A DNA stretch of 17,337 nucleotides from Mariprofundaceae bacterium (GTDB lineage Bacteria > Pseudomonadota > Zetaproteobacteria > Mariprofundales > Mariprofundaceae), in NCBI GenBank assembly GCA_027018975.1, contig JALUXN010000081.1, positions 1 to 17,337 on the forward strand. The letters run 5' to 3'. Below the pieces are notes generated by a model. The model had not been told where the DNA came from, made no database searches, and saw only the letters and a list, made by a program, of their open reading frames with translations. Below are positions 13,777 through 17,337 of this stretch, one piece after another. Both the position numbers and the translations under genes were made by a program. The stretch's first letter is position 1; the number at the start of each line of letters is the position of its first letter.

Positions 13777-15969
13777 TTACTGCTCAGCCGGCCGCAGCAT
13801 GACACATGCCAACGGCGGCAGTGTGATGGTGATCGAGTGCGGCTGGTTCATCCACGCCTGATCATCGGCATCCACGCCGCCAGCATTGCCGATATTGCTG
13901 CCTCCGTAAACCTCCGAATCACTGTTGAGCAGCTCATCGTAGTGACCGGCAAACGGCACGCCGAGCCGATAACCGTGGCGCGGCACCGGTGTCAGATTCA
14001 GCACCACCACCACCGCATTGCCGGCCGAATCACGGCGCAGAAAGCTGAGCACCGACTGCTCGGCATCGTTGCAGTCGATCCACTGGAAGCCGGCACCATC
14101 GAAATCGATCGCGTGCAGCGCCGGCGTGTCGCGGTAGAGATGGTTCAGATCGCGCTGCATCAGCTGCAGCCCGCGATGCGGCATGAAGTTGGCCTGATCC
14201 CAGGAGAGGGATTCATCAAAATTCCACTCCGGCCACTGACCGAACTCCAGCCCCATGAACTGCAGCTTCTTACCCGGATGGGCGAACATGTAGGCGTAGA
14301 GCAGGCGCAGGTTGGCAAACTTCTGCCAGTCATCGCCCGGCATCTTCTGCGGCATCGAGCCCTTGCCGTGGACAATCTCATCATGCGAAAAGGGGAGAAT
14401 AAAATTCTCGGTAAAGGCATAAACCATCGAAAAGGTCAGTGCATGGTGGTGGTAGGCGCGATGAACCGGCTCATGCGCAAAATAGGCGAGCGTGTCGTTC
14501 ATCCAGCCCATGTTCCACTTCATGGTGAAGCCCAGCCCACCGAGATAGGTCGGCCGGCTCACCATCGGCCACGAAGTGGACTCCTCTGCCATGGTCACCG
14601 CGCCGGGAAAACGCTCATGCACGAGGCAGTTGAACTGCTTGAGGAACTCGACCGCTTCGAGATTCTCACGCCCGCCATACTTATTGGGCAGCCACTCCCC
14701 CTCCTCGCGCGAATAGTCGAGATAGAGCATCGAGGCGACCGCATCGACCCGCAAGCCATCGATGTGGAACTCATCGAGCCAGAAGAGCGCCGAGGCGATG
14801 AGGAAGTTGCGCACTTCATTGCGGCCGAAATTGAAGATATAGGTACCCCAATCCTTATGCTCGCCCAGGCGCGGGTCTTCATGCTCATAGAGCGGCGTGC
14901 CATCGAAACGTGCCAGTCCATGCGCATCTTTGGGAAAGTGCGCCGGCACCCAGTCGAGAAAAACACCGATCCCCTGCTGGTGGCAGTAATCGACAAAGTA
15001 GCGGAAATCATCCGGCGTACCGAAACGACTGGTCGGTGCGAAGTAGCCGACCGTCTGATAACCCCATGAACCATCAAACGGATGCTCGGTCACGGGCATC
15101 AGCTCGATATGGGTGTAGCCCATCCACTGGCAATACTCGACCAGCTGATGCGCCAGCTCGCGATAACTCAGATAGTCACCACCATCGCCGCCGCGCCGCC
15201 ACGAACCGAGATGCACCTCATAGATACTCATCGGCTGATCCAACGCCTGCCGCTCAGGGCGGGCGCTGATCCAATCCGCATCCTGCCAAGTATATTTCTT
15301 GCAGTTGTGCACCACGCTGGCCGTCGCCGGCCGCAGCTCCATCTGCTGCGCATATGGGTCGGCCTTGGTGAATACATCGCCGTGTTGCGAGCGGATCTCG
15401 AACTTATAGATCTCCCCCTCACAGAGCCCGGGGATAAACAGCTCCCAGACACCGGAGGAGCCGCGCACCCGCATCGGGTGTTCGCGCCCATCCCAGTGGT
15501 TGAAATTACCCACCACCGAGACACGCGATGCCGCCGGCGCCCAGACCGCAAAGCCGACGCCCGCGACCCCCTCATGCTCACGCACATGCGCGCCCATGAT
15601 GCGATACTTCTCAAAATGGTTCCCTTCGCCGATCAGATGCAGATCCATCTCGCCGAGGAAGGGTGAAAAACGATACGGGTCATCCAACTCCCAGCGATGA
15701 CCCTCGCTGTTTTCGATGCGGAAGCGGTAATCCTTCTCAAACGATCCACCCTTCCACCGCTTCTCGAAAATATCGGTTCCTTCAATCCGCTGCATCGCCT
15801 GCGCACGTCCGCCGGCCGGCAGCAGCCACATCTTCTCTGCCCGTGGCTGGAAGGCGCGAACAACTACCCCGCCGCCATCCAGCGGGTGTCGCCCTAAATA
15901 GTTGAACGGATCATGCGACCGTGCCGCGATGATCGCTTCAGCCTCGGGGGGTAATGGGGATGGATTCAT
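13777..15969 (-). CDS. glgB: 1,4-alpha-glucan (glycogen) branching enzyme
   Basis: GlgB (GH13) cuts alpha-1,4 glucan chains and re-attaches them as alpha-1,6 branches. The 730-residue protein is full length with two N-terminal beta domains (about 15-110, and CBM48 about 120-230, including VGFAVWAPAASRVSVVGNFN). The GH13 barrel follows, with region I DWVPAHFP (339-346) and region II GLRVDAVASM with nucleophile Asp409. Region III is MAEES with acid/base Glu462, and region IV is LPFSHDE with Asp530. These residues sit exactly four beyond their E. coli counterparts. The C-terminal beta domain ends near LPPLACVMLRP. The ATG at 15969 has GAGG seven bases upstream. It follows pgm on the same strand, which supplies glucose-1-phosphate for glycogen, and a repeat hairpin lies between them. 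Confidence 0.97.
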   Translation of the reverse strand: MNPSPLPPEAEAIIAARSHDPFNYLGRHPLDGGGVVVRAFQPRAEKMWLLPAGGRAQAMQRIEGTDIFEKRWKGGSFEKDYRFRIENSEGHRWELDDPYRFSPFLGEMDLHLIGEGNHFEKYRIMGAHVREHEGVAGVGFAVWAPAASRVSVVGNFNHWDGREHPMRVRGSSGVWELFIPGLCEGEIYKFEIRSQHGDVFTKADPYAQQMELRPATASVVHNCKKYTWQDADWISARPERQALDQPMSIYEVHLGSWRRGGDGGDYLSYRELAHQLVEYCQWMGYTHIELMPVTEHPFDGSWGYQTVGYFAPTSRFGTPDDFRYFVDYCHQQGIGVFLDWVPAHFPKDAHGLARFDGTPLYEHEDPRLGEHKDWGTYIFNFGRNEVRNFLIASALFWLDEFHIDGLRVDAVASMLYLDYSREEGEWLPNKYGGRENLEAVEFLKQFNCLVHERFPGAVTMAEESTSWPMVSRPTYLGGLGFTMKWNMGWMNDTLAYFAHEPVHRAYHHHALTFSMVYAFTENFILPFSHDEIVHGKGSMPQKMPGDDWQKFANLRLLYAYMFAHPGKKLQFMGLEFGQWPEWNFDESLSWDQANFMPHRGLQLMQRDLNHLYRDTPALHAIDFDGAGFQWIDCNDAEQSVLSFLRRDSAGNAVVVVLNLTPVPRHGYRLGVPFAGHYDELLNSDSEVYGGSNIGNAGGVDADDQAWMNQPHSITITLPPLACVMLRPAEQ

Positions 15970-16021
15970 CGGAACACCTCACTCTTCACTTGCATCATCT
16001 GTAATGATTCAGCTTCATACT

Positions 16022-16058
16022 GGAACTGTTCAGATCGCCCATGAGCTGAACAGTTACC
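16022..16058. repeat. 37-bp hairpin repeat, short relative of the 1721-1847 element
   Basis: AACTGTTCAG (16024-16033) pairs perfectly with CTGAACAGTT (16046-16055) around a 12-base loop. Outer GG and CC can extend the stem across one bulged A. The first 22 bases are identical to 1721-1742, and 16042-16055 is identical to 1832-1845. It lies 6 bp after the pgm stop and 52 bp before glgB. There is no T run, so it is not a classical terminator, although the hairpin could affect pgm mRNA 3' stability or glgB expression. Confidence 0.85.
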
Positions 16059-16064
16059 ATCATC

Positions 16065-17337
16065 TCAGGTAATCACTGTCGGTTTATCGCGGCCGGTGAG
16101 CGCGTGCAACTGCGACACCTCACCCGCGGCGGCAATCATCTCAGCCAGCGCGTCCTGCGCGTCCATGCCATGCTTGCTCGCATCAGCCTCGAAACTCTCC
16201 AGATAGAGGCGAATGGTGGCGCCGCTGGTGCCGGTGCCGGAGAGTCGGAAGATGATGCGCGAACCATCCTCAAAGAGAATGCGCACGCCTTGGTTCTCAC
16301 TGACACTGCCATCCACCGGGTCGGTGTAGGCGAAATCGTCACACGCTGCCACCGTGCGACCGGCGAGCTGGCTGCCGGGCAGCGTGGCGAACTGATCGCG
16401 CACCCGCTGCAACACCGCCGCAGCCGCATCACTCTCCACCCCCTCATAATCGTGGCGCGAGTAGTAGTTGCGGCCGAATCGCTGCCAGTGATCGGCCAGA
16501 ATCGCCTCGACCGACTCCTTACGCACCGCCAAAATATTGAGCCAGAAGAGCACCGCCCAGAGGCCATCCTTCTCGCGCACATGATTCGAGCCGGTGCCGA
16601 ATGACTCCTCGCCGCAGAGCGTCACGCGGCCGGCATCCATCAGATTGCCGAAGAATTTCCAGCCGGTCGGCGTCTCGTAACAATCCAGCCCCATCGATGC
16701 CGCCACCCGATCGACTGCCGATGAGGTCGGCATCGAACGCGCTACACCGCTGATCCCATCGCGATAACCGGGTACCAGCGTCGCATTGGCCGCCAGCACC
16801 GCCAGCGAATCGCTCGGTGTGACAAAAAAGTGGTTGCCGAGAATCATATTGCGGTCGCCATCACCATCGGAGGCAGCGCCAAAATCGGGCGCATCCTCAC
16901 CATAAAGCAGATCAACCAACTCATGCGCGTAGGTGAGATTGGGGTCGGGATGGCCGCCGCCGAAATCCTCTTTCGGTTCGCCATTGAGCACCGTACCGGC
17001 CGGTGCGCCGAGCGCCCCCTCAAAAATCGCCTTGGCGTAGGGGCCGGTCACGGCATGCATCGCATCAAACGCAAAGGAGAAATCATCAGCCAGCAGACCG
17101 CGAATGGCATCGAAGTCGAACAACGCTTCCATCAACGCCAGATAATCGGCCACCGGATCGATCACCTCCACCTGCATCGCGCCGAGCCTCTGTGTGCCAA
17201 GCTGATCGAGATCCAGATCATCGCACTGGCAGATCCGATACGCCGCAATCTCACCCGTGCGCGCATAGATCGCTTCAGTCACCTGCTCCGGTGCCGGGCC
17301 GCCGTTGCCGATATTGTATTTGATACCGAAATCATCA
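16065..17337 (-). CDS. pgm: Phosphoglucomutase, PGM1-type, alpha-D-glucose phosphate specific (5' end cut by window)
   Basis: The enzyme interconverts glucose-1-phosphate and glucose-6-phosphate and feeds glycogen synthesis. The frame is open to the window edge, and the visible 423 residues start DDFGIKYNIGNGGPAPEQ. This is the segment that follows the catalytic phosphoserine loop (TASHNPGG type) in the family, so that loop lies just outside. The metal-binding loop DGDGDRN (in AASDGDGDRNMILG), the sugar-binding CGEESFGTGSNHVREKDGLWA and the C-terminal phosphate-binding RLSGTGTSGATIRLYLE are present. The GEESFGTGS form and the overall sequence place it with PGM1-type mutases rather than phosphomannomutase/GlmM. 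About 115-130 N-terminal residues are missing. The repeat hairpin follows the stop directly. Confidence 0.96.
   Translation of the reverse strand, partial: DDFGIKYNIGNGGPAPEQVTEAIYARTGEIAAYRICQCDDLDLDQLGTQRLGAMQVEVIDPVADYLALMEALFDFDAIRGLLADDFSFAFDAMHAVTGPYAKAIFEGALGAPAGTVLNGEPKEDFGGGHPDPNLTYAHELVDLLYGEDAPDFGAASDGDGDRNMILGNHFFVTPSDSLAVLAANATLVPGYRDGISGVARSMPTSSAVDRVAASMGLDCYETPTGWKFFGNLMDAGRVTLCGEESFGTGSNHVREKDGLWAVLFWLNILAVRKESVEAILADHWQRFGRNYYSRHDYEGVESDAAAAVLQRVRDQFATLPGSQLAGRTVAACDDFAYTDPVDGSVSENQGVRILFEDGSRIIFRLSGTGTSGATIRLYLESFEADASKHGMDAQDALAEMIAAAGEVSQLHALTGRDKPTVIT

Noticed and set aside
13336..15069. A 577-codon open frame on the plus strand, antisense to glgB and the PilZ gene
   Set aside because: It lies opposite two clearly functional genes, its product is His/Arg/Ile-rich with no recognisable domain, and long antisense frames are common in GC-rich DNA.
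1..17337. CRISPR array, phage genes, toxin-antitoxin or defence system
   Set aside because: No regularly spaced repeats, integrase, or recognisable defence or toxin genes were found on either strand.

Overview
The window looks like chromosomal DNA from an autotrophic proteobacterium. Carbon fixation is shown by a complete form II RubisCO (cbbM) with a divergent LysR regulator (cbbR). The other genes are typical of Gram-negative proteobacteria: pilF-rodZ, hflK-hflC-yjeT, an AsmA protein, yciO and a yfhL-type ferredoxin. Form II RubisCO together with glycogen genes and PilZ/type IV pilus functions would fit an iron- or sulfur-oxidising lineage such as the Zetaproteobacteria. That placement is inference from gene content, not something the sequence proves.

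Layout: (1) 2-1679, plus strand: the 3' part of a pilF/pilW-like TPR gene overlapping a rodZ-like gene. (2) 1721-1847: a 127-bp element with perfect 12-bp terminal inverted repeats, filling the gap between convergent rodZ and gmk. (3) 1847-4810, minus strand: a tightly packed operon read as hflK, hflC, yjeT (DUF2065), ferredoxin, gmk. (4) 4949-7523: cbbM (minus) with its own strong terminator, a 176-bp divergent control region holding several short dyads, and cbbR (plus). (5) 7718-7877: tRNA-Glu(TTC) with a clear promoter and terminator, minus strand. (6) 7966-9215: a YqhA-family membrane protein followed by a small potassium-channel-like protein. (7) 9301-12220: asmA followed 4 bp later by yciO. 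(8) 12396-12483: tRNA-Ser(TGA). (9) 12663-17337, minus strand: the 3' part of pgm, then glgB, a PilZ-domain gene and a plsC-like acyltransferase.

The genes fall into three themes. Carbon fixation (cbbM/cbbR) and carbon storage (pgm, glgB) would link Calvin-cycle output to glycogen. Envelope and quality-control functions are represented by pilF, rodZ, hflKC, asmA, plsC and the two membrane proteins. The PilZ gene between glgB and plsC hints at cyclic-di-GMP input into storage or envelope metabolism.

Most of the window is ordinary core genome, and I see no CRISPR array, phage or defence island. The most distinctive signal is the palindromic repeat family. The 127-bp copy supplies the last base of the gmk stop codon, and gmk is shorter at its C-terminus than E. 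coli Gmk. A 37-bp copy 14 kb away, between pgm and glgB, has the structure of an internal-deletion derivative of the long copy.
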